DNA of 5,613 nt from an uncultured Blastococcus sp. (GTDB taxonomy: Bacteria > Actinomycetota > Actinomycetes > Mycobacteriales > Antricoccaceae): NCBI GenBank assembly GCA_946221975.1, contig CAMIGT010000117.1:1-5613 (forward strand). The letters are read 5' to 3'. Shown piece after piece: positions 1 through 5,613 of this stretch. The notes below the pieces were generated by a model. That model was not told the DNA's origin, searched no databases, and saw only the letters and a list, made by a program, of their open reading frames with translations. The number at the start of each line of letters is the position of its first letter. Position 1 is the first letter of the stretch. A program made the position numbers and the translations under genes.

Positions 1-1
1 C

Positions 2-400
2 CGCAAGCTCAACATCCCGGTCGTCGGCATCCTCGACACCAACTGTGATCCGGACGAGATCGACTACCCGATCCCGGGCAACGACGACGCGATCCGCTCG
101 GCCGGCCTGCTGACCCGCGTGATCGCCGACGCGGTCGCCGAAGGCCTGCTGGCCCGCGCGGAGAACGCCGGCAAGGGCGCCGCGGACGGCGACGACAAGC
201 CGAACCGCGACGAAGTTGCCGCCGACGAGCCGCTGGCTGAGTGGGAGCGCGAGATTCTCGAGCGCAAGGAGACGACTGACTCCGCCGCAACTGAGGCGAC
301 CGAGGCCGCCGAGGGCGTTGTCGCCGCGGACGCCACCGTCGCCGCCGACGAGGCCGCTGCGGACGAAGCCACCGAAGCTGTCGCCGAAGAAGCCAAGTAG
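2..400 (+). CDS. rpsB: 30S ribosomal protein S2, C-terminal part (5' end outside window)
   Basis: Only the last 132 residues are present; the frame is open from base 2 to the TAG at 398-400. The visible part begins with the conserved S2 stretch that reads [20 protein letters not shown], followed by [13 protein letters not shown], which is typical of the end of the S2 fold. S2 sits on the back of the 30S subunit and is needed for assembly and for S1 recruitment in bacteria that use it. After the fold comes a charged linker ([10 protein letters not shown]), the [13 protein letters not shown] segment seen in actinobacterial S2 proteins, and a low-complexity acidic Ala/Glu/Asp tail of about 45 residues ending in EEAK. 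The next gene is tsf, the classic rpsB-tsf pairing, which supports the call. Identity is secure; only the N-terminus and promoter are unseen. Confidence 0.96.
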   Translation, partial: RKLNIPVVGILDTNCDPDEIDYPIPGNDDAIRSAGLLTRVIADAVAEGLLARAENAGKGAADGDDKPNRDEVAADEPLAEWEREILERKETTDSAATEATEAAEGVVAADATVAADEAAADEATEAVAEEAK

Positions 401-412
401 CGAGAAGCCGCC

Positions 413-436
413 GCCGGTGCGGATGACCGCACCGGC
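413..436 (+). terminator. Perfect 10-bp hairpin between rpsB and tsf (attenuator or tail-less terminator)
   Basis: The arm GCCGGTGCGG at 413-422 and its exact reverse complement CCGCACCGGC at 427-436 enclose a 4-nt ATGA loop. The stem begins 12 nt after the rpsB stop. No T-run follows, so this is not a canonical intrinsic terminator. Partial termination or 3'-end stabilisation between rpsB and tsf is the likeliest role, because tsf follows 63 nt downstream with no convincing promoter of its own. The structure is directly visible; its function is inferred. Confidence 0.55.
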
Positions 437-485
437 CCTACCCACCACCACCTGATCCCGCCCGTCCCGCCTGGGCCGGGCAGAT

Positions 486-492
486 AGGAAAG
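486..492 (+). promoter_or_regulatory. Ribosome binding site of tsf
   Basis: The purine run AGGAAAG lies 7 nt before the ATG at 500. It is a moderate match to the Shine-Dalgarno consensus and fixes this ATG as the EF-Ts start, which the conserved N-terminal [20 protein letters not shown] also requires. Confidence 0.7.
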
Positions 493-499
493 ACAAGAC

Positions 500-1318
500 A
501 TGGCCAACTTTTCTGCTGCCGATGTCAAGAAGCTGCGCGAGCTGACCGGCGCCGGAATGCTCGACTGCAAGAAGGCCCTCGAGGAGGCCGACGGCGACTT
601 CGACAAGGCTGTCGAGCTGCTGCGCATCAAGGGCGCCAAGGACGTCGGCAAGCGGGCCGCGCGTACGTCGTCCAACGGCCTGGTGACCGTCAAGGACGGC
701 GTCGCCATCGAGCTGCTCTGCGAGACCGACTTCGTCGCCAAGAACGCCGACTTCGTCGCGACCGGCGACCAGATCGTCGCTGCCCTGGCTGAGGCCAAGA
801 TCGGCGACCTCGACGCCGCGCTGGCCCACGAGGTCGACGGCAAGACCATCGGCGACATCGTCAAGGACCTCTCGATCAAGATCGGCGAGCGCCTTGAGCT
901 GCGTCGCGTGGTCCGTTTCGACGGCCAGACGACCGCATACCTGCACCGCCGGTCGACCGACCTGCCGCCGCAGGTCGCCGTACTCGTCGAGTACACCGGC
1001 GACAACGAGGACGCGGCGCGTTCGGCGGGTATGCAGATCGCCGCGATGCGCCCGAAGTACGTCACCCGTGACGAGGTGCCGGCGGACGTTGTCGAGAACG
1101 AGCGCCGCATCGCCGAGACCAGCGCCCGCGAGGAGGGCAAGCCGGAGCAGGCGATCGGCAAGATCACCGACGGCAAGGTCAACGCGTACTTCAAGGAGTT
1201 CGTGCTGAACGAGCAGCCTTCGGTGCAGGACTCGAAGAAGAACGTCAAGGCCGTCCTGGACGAGGCGGGCATCGCGGTCACGCGGTTCGCTCGGCTCGAG
1301 GTCGGCGAAGAGCTCTAG
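500..1318 (+). CDS. tsf: Translation elongation factor Ts (EF-Ts)
   Basis: This 272-residue protein has the usual length for actinobacterial EF-Ts. EF-Ts is the cytoplasmic guanine-nucleotide exchange factor that releases GDP from EF-Tu so that it can bind GTP and aminoacyl-tRNA again. Residues 1-50 form the UBA-like N-terminal domain, with the family signature [16 protein letters not shown] (about 12-27). The TDFVAKN motif at residues 76-82 is the segment that in the E. coli complex contacts the EF-Tu nucleotide site and displaces Mg2+. The core domain continues to the end, with conserved segments such as [11 protein letters not shown] (about 176-186) and a C-terminal segment around [10 protein letters not shown]. 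It follows rpsB by 99 nt, the standard order, and ends at TAG 1316-1318. A very stable hairpin begins 22 nt downstream. I see no truncation or frameshift. Confidence 0.98.
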   Translation: MANFSAADVKKLRELTGAGMLDCKKALEEADGDFDKAVELLRIKGAKDVGKRAARTSSNGLVTVKDGVAIELLCETDFVAKNADFVATGDQIVAALAEAKIGDLDAALAHEVDGKTIGDIVKDLSIKIGERLELRRVVRFDGQTTAYLHRRSTDLPPQVAVLVEYTGDNEDAARSAGMQIAAMRPKYVTRDEVPADVVENERRIAETSAREEGKPEQAIGKITDGKVNAYFKEFVLNEQPSVQDSKKNVKAVLDEAGIAVTRFARLEVGEEL

Positions 1319-1339
1319 GCATCGCGGTTTACCGAACAC

Positions 1340-1380
1340 TACGGGGCCGTCGTACCGCGCGGCGGTGCGGCGGCCCCGTG
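1340..1380 (+). terminator. Very strong 18-bp hairpin after tsf, likely terminator of the rpsB-tsf transcript
   Basis: Bases 1341-1358 pair continuously with 1362-1379 around a 3-nt GCG loop. The outer nine pairs are the perfect repeat ACGGGGCCG/CGGCCCCGT, and the stem includes two T-G positions (1350-1370 and 1353-1367). A further T-G pair at 1340/1380 could extend it. Those positions pair as G-U only in plus-strand RNA (they would be A-C in minus-strand RNA), which suits a signal acting on tsf transcripts. No U-tract follows, so it would be a tail-less terminator, a type proposed for high-GC actinobacteria. If it terminates strongly, pyrH needs its own promoter in the 47 nt before its start; I see only a weak TAACCT at 1391-1396. 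Confidence 0.65.
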
Positions 1381-1411
1381 CTATGCCCGCTAACCTCATT
1401 CGGGATCGACC

Positions 1412-1419
1412 AGAAGGAG
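1412..1419 (+). promoter_or_regulatory. Strong ribosome binding site deciding the pyrH start
   Basis: AGAAGGAG lies 8 nt before the ATG at 1428. In-frame upstream candidates (GTG 1365, ATG 1383) lie within or right next to the hairpin and have no such site, so 1428 is preferred. Confidence 0.85.
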
Positions 1420-1427
1420 CCCTGCTG

Positions 1428-2168
1428 ATGAACGACGTGGTGACGCCCGACTACCGGCGGGTGCTGCTGAAGCTGTCGGGGGAGACCTTCGGCGGCGGAA
1501 AAGTCGGCGTCGACACGGCTGTCGTACACAACATCGCCGAGCAGATCCGCGACGTCGTCGCCCGAGGCATCCAGGTCAGCGTGGTCGTCGGCGGCGGCAA
1601 CTTCTTCCGCGGCGCCGAGCTCTCGCAGGCCGGGATGGACCGCGCCCGCGCCGACTACATGGGCATGCTGGGCACCGTGATGAACTGCCTGGCGCTGCAG
1701 GACTTCCTGGAGAAGGCCGGTGTGCCGACCCGGGTGCAGACCGCCATCACGATGGGTCAGGTCGCCGAGTCCTACATCCCGCTGCGCGCGATCCGGCACC
1801 TGGAAAAGGGTCGCGTGGTCATCTTCGGCGCCGGCGCCGGCATGCCCTACTTCTCCACCGACACCGTCGCCGCACAGCGTGCCCTGGAGATCGGGTGCGA
1901 CGTACTGCTGATGGCCAAGAACGGCGTGGACGGGGTCTACGACTCTGATCCGAAGACCAACCCGAACGCCGTCAAGTACCAGACCCTGACCTACGACGAC
2001 GTGCTGGCTCAGCACTTGGCGGTCGCCGACGCCACCGCGATTAGCCTGTGCATGGACAACAACATGCCGATCGTCGTGTTCAACCTGCTCGAGGACGGCA
2101 ACATCGCACGCGCGGCGTCCGGCGAGCACATCGGAACCCTCATCAGCAACGCGACGCAGCCCGCCTAG
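1428..2168 (+). CDS. pyrH: Uridylate (UMP) kinase
   Basis: This 246-residue protein matches the usual length of bacterial UMP kinases, which belong to the amino-acid-kinase fold and not to the adenylate-kinase fold. It phosphorylates UMP to UDP with ATP, the committed step toward UTP and CTP; family members are hexamers, typically activated by GTP and inhibited by UTP. Visible motifs are KLSGE at 15-19 (phosphate binding), GGGNFFRG at 55-62, the [11 protein letters not shown] segment at 76-86, a glycine-rich [13 protein letters not shown] at 134-146 and [12 protein letters not shown] at 164-175 (nucleotide binding). The C-terminal segment with [17 protein letters not shown] is also typical. 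The start is fixed by the strong AGAAGGAG site. The stop codon TAG (2166-2168) lies inside the frr Shine-Dalgarno region, so pyrH and frr are translationally linked. The tsf-pyrH-frr-cdsA order agrees with the assignment. Confidence 0.98.
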   Translation: MNDVVTPDYRRVLLKLSGETFGGGKVGVDTAVVHNIAEQIRDVVARGIQVSVVVGGGNFFRGAELSQAGMDRARADYMGMLGTVMNCLALQDFLEKAGVPTRVQTAITMGQVAESYIPLRAIRHLEKGRVVIFGAGAGMPYFSTDTVAAQRALEIGCDVLLMAKNGVDGVYDSDPKTNPNAVKYQTLTYDDVLAQHLAVADATAISLCMDNNMPIVVFNLLEDGNIARAASGEHIGTLISNATQPA

Positions 2169-2172
2169 GAGG
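2167..2172 (+). promoter_or_regulatory. Consensus ribosome binding site of frr, overlapping the pyrH stop
   Basis: A full AGGAGG starts within the last two bases of the pyrH TAG and stands 7 nt before the frr ATG at 2180. A ribosome terminating pyrH would cover the frr initiation site, pointing to coupled translation. It also rules out the longer in-frame start near 2048, inside pyrH. Confidence 0.88.
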
Positions 2173-2179
2173 CCCGGAA

Positions 2180-2737
2180 ATGATCGACGACACCTTGCTC
2201 GAAGCCGAAGAGAAGATGGAGAAGGCGGTCGGCGTTGCCAAGCACGACATGACCTCCATCCGCACCGGACGGGCGACCCCGCAGATGTTCGAGACCATCG
2301 AGATCGACTACTACGGCGCGCCGACCCCGCTGACCCAGATGGCGACGATCAACGTCCCGGAGGCGCGGATGGCGATCATCAAGCCGTACGACGCGAGCCA
2401 GCTCGCCGAGATCGAGAAGGCGATCCGCGACTCCGACCTCGGCGTTAACCCCGGCAACGACGGTCAGATCGTGCGGGTCGTCTTTCCGCAGCTGACCGAG
2501 GAACGCCGCAAGGAGATGGGCAAGATGGCCCGCGGCAAGGGCGAGGACGCGAAGGTCTCCATCCGCAACATTCGACGTACCGCCAAGGACGCGCTGGAGA
2601 AGATCAAGAAGGACGGCGATGCCGGCGAAGACGAGGTCGACCGCGCCGAGAAGGAGCTCGAGCAGCTCACCGGCAAGTACGTCGCCGAGGTCGACGAGGT
2701 CGTCTCGCGCAAGGAAGCGGAGCTGATGGAGGTCTAA
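2180..2737 (+). CDS. frr: Ribosome recycling factor (RRF)
   Basis: At exactly 185 residues it has the standard RRF length. RRF acts with EF-G in the cytoplasm to split the post-termination 70S ribosome so that subunits and mRNA can be reused. Domain I, the tRNA-like three-helix bundle, is formed by about residues 1-30 and 105-185; domain II, the small beta domain, by about 31-104. Family landmarks are SIRTGRATP at 26-34, YYGAPTPL at 44-51, the [13 protein letters not shown] region at 88-100, and SIRNIRR at 127-133, whose Arg129 and Arg132 match conserved arginines important for ribosome binding. The C-terminal helix is rich in Lys and Glu, as usual. The start follows a perfect AGGAGG. The last codons and the TAA at 2735-2737 form part of a small hairpin that also covers the upstream region of cdsA. 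Confidence 0.98.
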   Translation: MIDDTLLEAEEKMEKAVGVAKHDMTSIRTGRATPQMFETIEIDYYGAPTPLTQMATINVPEARMAIIKPYDASQLAEIEKAIRDSDLGVNPGNDGQIVRVVFPQLTEERRKEMGKMARGKGEDAKVSIRNIRRTAKDALEKIKKDGDAGEDEVDRAEKELEQLTGKYVAEVDEVVSRKEAELMEV

Positions 2738-2743
2738 CCTCCA
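2727..2743 (+). promoter_or_regulatory. Hairpin across the frr stop codon containing a Shine-Dalgarno-like GGAGG, upstream of cdsA
   Basis: TGGAGGT at 2727-2733 is the exact reverse complement of ACCTCCA at 2737-2743, with a CTA loop. The 5' arm holds GGAGG, the only Shine-Dalgarno-like sequence near cdsA; the 3' arm contains ACCTCC, the same bases as the anti-Shine-Dalgarno of 16S rRNA. The frr TAA (2735-2737) lies in the loop and the first base of the 3' arm. Pairing is directly visible. That a ribosome finishing frr melts the hairpin and allows cdsA initiation is inference. GGAGG is 14-20 nt from the possible start codons, farther than optimal. Confidence 0.45.
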
Positions 2744-2749
2744 CCGTTG

Positions 2750-3643
2750 ATGATGTCCACCGACGAAGCCGAGCCTGACGCTGAATCGACCGAGCCGCCC
2801 GCGACGCCGCCGCCGAGCCGCGCCGGGCGCGACCTCAAGGCCGCCGTCGCGGTCGGCGTCGGTATCGGCATCCTGGTCATCGCGACCCTGTTTCTGTACC
2901 GTCCGGCGTTCGCGGTGGTCGTCGGCCTCGCGGTCGTCCTCGCCATCGGCGAGCTGCAGGCGGCGGTGCGCACCGGCGGGGTGGAGGTGCCGCGGTGGCC
3001 GCTGCTCATCGGCGGCGCGGCCATGCTCGTCGCGAGCTGGTTCTGGGGCCTGCAGGGGCTGGTCATCGCACTGTTGGCGACGTTCCTGGCGGTCATCTTC
3101 GGGCGGATGCGCGGGCCGCTGCACGGATATCTCGCCTCGACCGCGACCGGACTGTTCATCACGATCTACGTGCCGTTCCTGGCCGGTTTCGCCGTCCTGC
3201 TCACCGTGCCCGACAACGGCGCCAAGCTCGTGCTGGCCTGGGCGATTGCCGTGGTGTGCAGCGACACCGGCGGTTATGCCGCAGGCGTGCTGTTCGGTAA
3301 GCATCCGATGGCGCCACGCATCTCACCGAAGAAGTCCTGGGAAGGCTTTGCCGGGTCGGTAGTCCTTGCCGGCATCGCCGGCGCGGTGGTCTTCGAGTTC
3401 CTGCTGGACTTCCCCTGGTGGCTCGGCGTGCCGTATGGCGCGATCGTCGCGGTGTTCGCGGTCACCGGCGACCTGCTCGAGTCGATCACCAAGCGCGACG
3501 TGGGGGTCAAGGACATGGGCTCGCTGCTGCCCGGTCACGGGGGTGCGATGGACCGGATGGACAGCCTGCTGCTGACCGCGCCGGTGGCCTACGTGTTGCT
3601 GAGCGCCACCCCGGCCATCATCGATGCCGTCGGCGCCGCGTGA
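2750..3643 (+). CDS. cdsA: Phosphatidate cytidylyltransferase (CDP-diglyceride synthase)
   Basis: This integral membrane enzyme makes CDP-diacylglycerol from CTP and phosphatidic acid, the branch point for cardiolipin, phosphatidylglycerol and phosphatidylinositol. At 297 residues it is slightly longer than E. coli CdsA because of a hydrophilic, Pro/Glu-rich N-terminal tail of about 28 residues. That is followed by many hydrophobic segments, the first at about 30-50. SDTGGYAAG (171-179) and SPKKSWEG (192-199) are conserved active-site regions. The C-terminal CDS signature runs from S245 (ESITKRDVGVKD) through GHGG to DRMD near residue 271, and all its expected Lys, Asp and Gly residues are present. 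The start is ambiguous: TTG 2747, ATG 2750 and ATG 2753 are consecutive in-frame codons with no well-spaced ribosome binding site; I chose the first ATG. Translation probably depends on termination of frr 12 nt upstream. The stop overlaps the next gene's start. Confidence 0.95.
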   Translation: MMSTDEAEPDAESTEPPATPPPSRAGRDLKAAVAVGVGIGILVIATLFLYRPAFAVVVGLAVVLAIGELQAAVRTGGVEVPRWPLLIGGAAMLVASWFWGLQGLVIALLATFLAVIFGRMRGPLHGYLASTATGLFITIYVPFLAGFAVLLTVPDNGAKLVLAWAIAVVCSDTGGYAAGVLFGKHPMAPRISPKKSWEGFAGSVVLAGIAGAVVFEFLLDFPWWLGVPYGAIVAVFAVTGDLLESITKRDVGVKDMGSLLPGHGGAMDRMDSLLLTAPVAYVLLSATPAIIDAVGAA

Positions 3644-4290
3644 GCGGACCTGAGCAGTACGACGATGGGTCAGCGCCGGCGTACGCACCGCTCGTCGGCG
3701 TCGGTCCCCATCCGGTGCCGTGGCCGGACGACCCACGGCTCGATCCCACATTGCTGCGCGACGGCGACCGGCGCAATGTAATCGACAAGTATCGATACTG
3801 GACCGTCGAGGCCATCGTTGCTGATCTCGACCAGCGCCGCCACGACTTCCACGTCGCGATCGAGAACCTGCATCACGACATGAACATCGGCACGATCGTG
3901 CGCACCTCCAACGCGTTCCTGGCCCGCGAGGTGCACATCGTGGGGCGTCGCCGCTGGAACCGCCGCGGCGCGATGGTGACCGACCGCTACCAGCACGTCC
4001 GCCACCACAGCGACATCGCGTCGCTGGTCGACCTGGCCGCGACCCAGGGTCTCGAGCTCGTCGGGATCGACAACCTCCCCACCGCGACGCCGATCGAGAC
4101 TTCGCGCCTACCGCGGCACTGCGTCCTCGTTTTCGGCCAGGAGAGCATCGGGCTCAGCGACGCGGCAGCAGCAGCCTGCAGCCGGGTCCTGTCGATCTCA
4201 CAGTTCGGCTCGACCCGCTCGATGAACGCCGGGGTCGCCGCCGGGATCGCGATGCATGCGTGGGTCCGCCAGCACGCACAGATCGGCTAG
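3640..4290 (+). CDS. SpoU/TrmH-family RNA 2'-O-methyltransferase, substrate unknown
   Basis: The 216-residue product belongs to the SPOUT (alpha/beta-knot) methyltransferases, which use S-adenosylmethionine to methylate ribose 2'-OH in tRNA or rRNA and act as dimers. Residues 1-70 form a hydrophilic N-terminal extension that I do not recognise. Motif 1 is NIGTIVRTSNAF at 82-93, with Arg88 matching the conserved catalytic-type arginine. Motif 2 is VFGQESIGLS at 164-173, where Gln167 replaces the commoner Asn of FGNE. Motif 3 is FGSTRSMNAGVAAGIAMHAW at 189-208, with Ser194 and Asn196 and the knot-forming helix. The start is GTG, whose last bases form the TGA of cdsA (GTGA overlap); no ribosome binding site is evident, so translation is probably coupled to cdsA. 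No other in-frame start nearby suits. The family is sure; the target nucleotide cannot be told from sequence, so no symbol is given. Confidence 0.92.
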   Translation: MSGPEQYDDGSAPAYAPLVGVGPHPVPWPDDPRLDPTLLRDGDRRNVIDKYRYWTVEAIVADLDQRRHDFHVAIENLHHDMNIGTIVRTSNAFLAREVHIVGRRRWNRRGAMVTDRYQHVRHHSDIASLVDLAATQGLELVGIDNLPTATPIETSRLPRHCVLVFGQESIGLSDAAAAACSRVLSISQFGSTRSMNAGVAAGIAMHAWVRQHAQIG

Positions 4291-4313
4291 CGGGCTAGCG
4301 CAGCGCAGCCCGC
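4290..4313. terminator. Possible shared hairpin between convergent methyltransferase and ligase genes
   Basis: GCGGGCT at 4290-4296 pairs perfectly with AGCCCGC at 4307-4313 around a 10-nt loop. It spans the 4-nt gap between the two convergent stop codons and the last codons of the ligase. A stem like this can fold in RNA from either strand and could stop both transcripts. There is no T-run on either side, and a 7-bp GC repeat can occur by chance in DNA of this composition. Confidence 0.35.
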
Positions 4314-5613
4314 AGCGAGTTGATCGTGTCCGCCTCAGCCGGGCTCTTGTCGGGTCGGTAGCCCTTGACCCGGGCAAACCGCAGCGCGACCTCGCCGGGA
4401 TAGCGCGACGAGCGCTGTACGCCGTCGATCGCGATCTCCACAACGATCTCCGGGCGCAGGAACACCGCGTGCTTCGTGCGTCGGGTCTCGTACGCCGGGA
4501 AGGTCTCGGTCTGCCACCGCAGGAGCTCGTCGGTGAGGCCCTTGAAGGTCTTGCCGACCATCACGAAACCGCCGGCCTCACCGGCGATACCGTCCGGATC
4601 GCGGGCACCGAGGTGGAGGTTGGAAAGCCATCCGGTGCGTCGCCCCGAACCCCATTCCGCGGCGAGCACGACCAGGTCGTAGGTGTGCACGGGCTTGACC
4701 TTCAACCAGGCCTTGCCGCGGCGGCCCGCGGCGTAGGGCGCGTCGAGCGACTTGACCATCACGCCCTCCTGGCCCGCCGCGAGCGCCGCGTCGAGCACCT
4801 GCTGCGCGACCGCGGGATCGTCGGTGACCGCGCTGGTGATGAGGTGGTCGGGCGCGACCTGGGCCAACGCCTCGCGGCGTACCCGCAGCGGCTCGTCAAC
4901 GAGGTCCGCGCCGTCGAGATGGAGCGCGTCGAAGAACCATGGCCGCAGCACCGCGTCGGCTGCGCCGTGCCGGCCGAACCGGCTCATCGTGTCCTGAAAC
5001 GGTCGCGGCGCGCCGCCATCATCGAGCAGCAGCGTCTCGCCGTCGAAGATCGCGCTCTGCACCGGGAGGTCCCGCACCTGCTCCACGATCTCCGGAACCC
5101 GGGCCGTGACGTCGGCCAGCGACCGGGTCACCACGAGCACGTCGTCGCCGTCGCGATGGACCTGGATCCGCGCGCCGTCGAGCTTGTGCTCGACCGAGGA
5201 CTCGCCAGCGGTCGCGATCGCGCTCGGCGGTGAGCCCGAGGTCGCCGCTGAGCATTACTGCCCGGCGTACGACGGCCACCGGCTGCGCGCCGGCCGCGGC
5301 GAGGGCGTCGACGACCACCCCCTCCAACGCGCCGGTGCGTAGCTCGCCAGTGAGCACGCGGGTGAGGAGGTCGGCTTCGTCGGGGCTCGCGCGGGCGAAG
5401 AGCTCGGCCAGGGCAGCGCCGCGCGCCGTGGCCGAGCCGGTCCCGGGCTCGGTCGCCACCAGCCGGTCCAACGCGGCATCGACGTCGGCGACGGTGAGCG
5501 GCTGCCCGCTCGCCGTGGCGGCGGTCGACTCGCGCACCGACTGCAGGGTGCGCCACCCGACGCCCACCTTGCCCTGGCGGACCTTGCCGGTGAGCAGCCC
5601 GACGAGCGCCGGC
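4295..5613 (-). pseudogene. ligB: LigB-type ATP-dependent DNA ligase, frameshifted with internal deletion, 5' end outside window
   Basis: Two reading frames together spell one ATP-dependent DNA ligase resembling mycobacterial LigB. The upstream frame (5612 down to about 5225) gives the N-terminal DNA-binding domain: GKVRQGKVGVGWRTL, AALAELFARAS, LTRVLTGELRTGALEG and [12 protein letters not shown]. The downstream frame (about 5223 to TAG 4297-4295) gives [18 protein letters not shown] with the AMP-accepting lysine (5185-5183), DGE motif III (5044-5036), [17 protein letters not shown] motif IV (4768-4751), WLKVKP motif V (4708-4691) and the OB-fold end [17 protein letters not shown]. From my recollection of the family, roughly 50 residues normally separate SGDL from KLDG, including a GRP..PMLA segment. 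Here only about 52 nt remain, so about 100 bp is missing and the frame changes. The downstream frame has a TAA at 5257-5255 and no start codon before KLDG, so neither fragment can be a working ligase. An assembly error is the main alternative. Confidence 0.85.
5213..5226 (-). other. Frameshift/deletion junction in the ligase, at a 10-bp palindrome
   Basis: Homology to the ligase N-terminal domain ends near SGDLGLTAE in one frame and resumes at [12 protein letters not shown] in another, placing the junction at about 5215-5226. The palindrome CGCGATCGCG (5213-5222) sits on it. The junction can be located only to within a few codons because the ancestral sequence is not visible. Confidence 0.6.

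Noticed and set aside
451..482. Second possible hairpin (GCCCG/CGGGC) before tsf
   Set aside because: Only five base pairs with a 12-nt loop in very GC-rich DNA; expected by chance.
64..1281. Long minus-strand open frame (405 codons) opposite rpsB and tsf
   Set aside because: It is antisense to two certain genes, Ser/Ala-rich with no recognisable domain, and typical of the spurious open frames that high-GC codon bias creates.
1391..1396. TAACCT as a -10 box for a pyrH promoter
   Set aside because: It fits TAnnnT, but the -35 position falls in the hairpin arm with no consensus, so it is too weak to list as a feature.
1365..1427. Longer pyrH start at GTG 1365 or ATG 1383
   Set aside because: These codons lie in or beside the post-tsf hairpin without a ribosome binding site, and the added residues are not part of the UMP kinase fold; ATG 1428 has a strong AGAAGGAG.
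2165..3304. Minus-strand open frame of 379 codons opposite frr and cdsA
   Set aside because: Its Arg/Asp/His-rich composition and complete overlap with frr and the front of cdsA mark it as a shadow of real coding sequence.
4295..5140. The downstream ligase frame as an independent short ligase starting at GTG 5140
   Set aside because: That start lies after the catalytic KLDG lysine (5185-5183), so the product would lack the adenylation site, and no start codon precedes KLDG in this frame.
4256..5233. Plus-strand open frame of 325 codons opposite the ligase
   Set aside because: It overlaps the methyltransferase end and is antisense to clear ligase motifs; its Arg/Leu/Val/His-rich product has no domain I recognise.
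1..5613. CRISPR arrays, insertion sequences, tRNA genes, phage or toxin-antitoxin modules
   Set aside because: I saw no spaced repeats, transposase motifs, terminal inverted repeats, tRNA cloverleaf or small paired genes; apart from two gaps of about 100 nt the window is filled by recognised genes.

Overview
The window comes from a high-GC actinobacterium-like chromosome. The evidence is strong G/C third-position bias, an Ala/Glu-rich extended tail on ribosomal protein S2, actinobacterial-type EF-Ts, PyrH, RRF and CdsA, and remains of a LigB-type ATP-dependent DNA ligase of the kind known from mycobacteria. I cannot resolve the order or genus from sequence alone.

Layout, plus strand: the 3' part of rpsB (S2, cut by the left edge), a 99-nt gap with a perfect hairpin, tsf (EF-Ts), a 109-nt gap with a very strong 18-bp hairpin, pyrH (UMP kinase), frr (ribosome recycling factor), cdsA (CDP-diglyceride synthase) and a SpoU/TrmH-family RNA methyltransferase. 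From pyrH onward the genes are tightly packed: an 11-nt gap pyrH-frr, about 12 nt frr-cdsA and a 4-nt GTGA overlap between cdsA and the methyltransferase. This looks like one translationally coupled unit. The order rpsB-tsf-pyrH-frr-cdsA is the conserved bacterial translation/UMP/phospholipid cluster. Minus strand: a LigB-like ligase converges on the methyltransferase with only 4 nt between the two stop codons, and runs off the right edge.

The genes serve growth: S2 in the 30S subunit, EF-Ts recycling EF-Tu, RRF splitting post-termination ribosomes, UMP kinase feeding UTP/CTP synthesis, and CdsA using CTP to activate phosphatidic acid. The ligase is the exception. It carries a frameshift together with what looks like an internal loss of about 100 bp just upstream of the catalytic KLDG motif, so it reads as a pseudogene unless the assembly is wrong.

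I found no new multi-gene system. The best leads are the broken ligase and its palindromic junction, a Shine-Dalgarno-containing hairpin across the frr stop/cdsA start, the two intergenic hairpins, and the coupled methyltransferase of unknown substrate.
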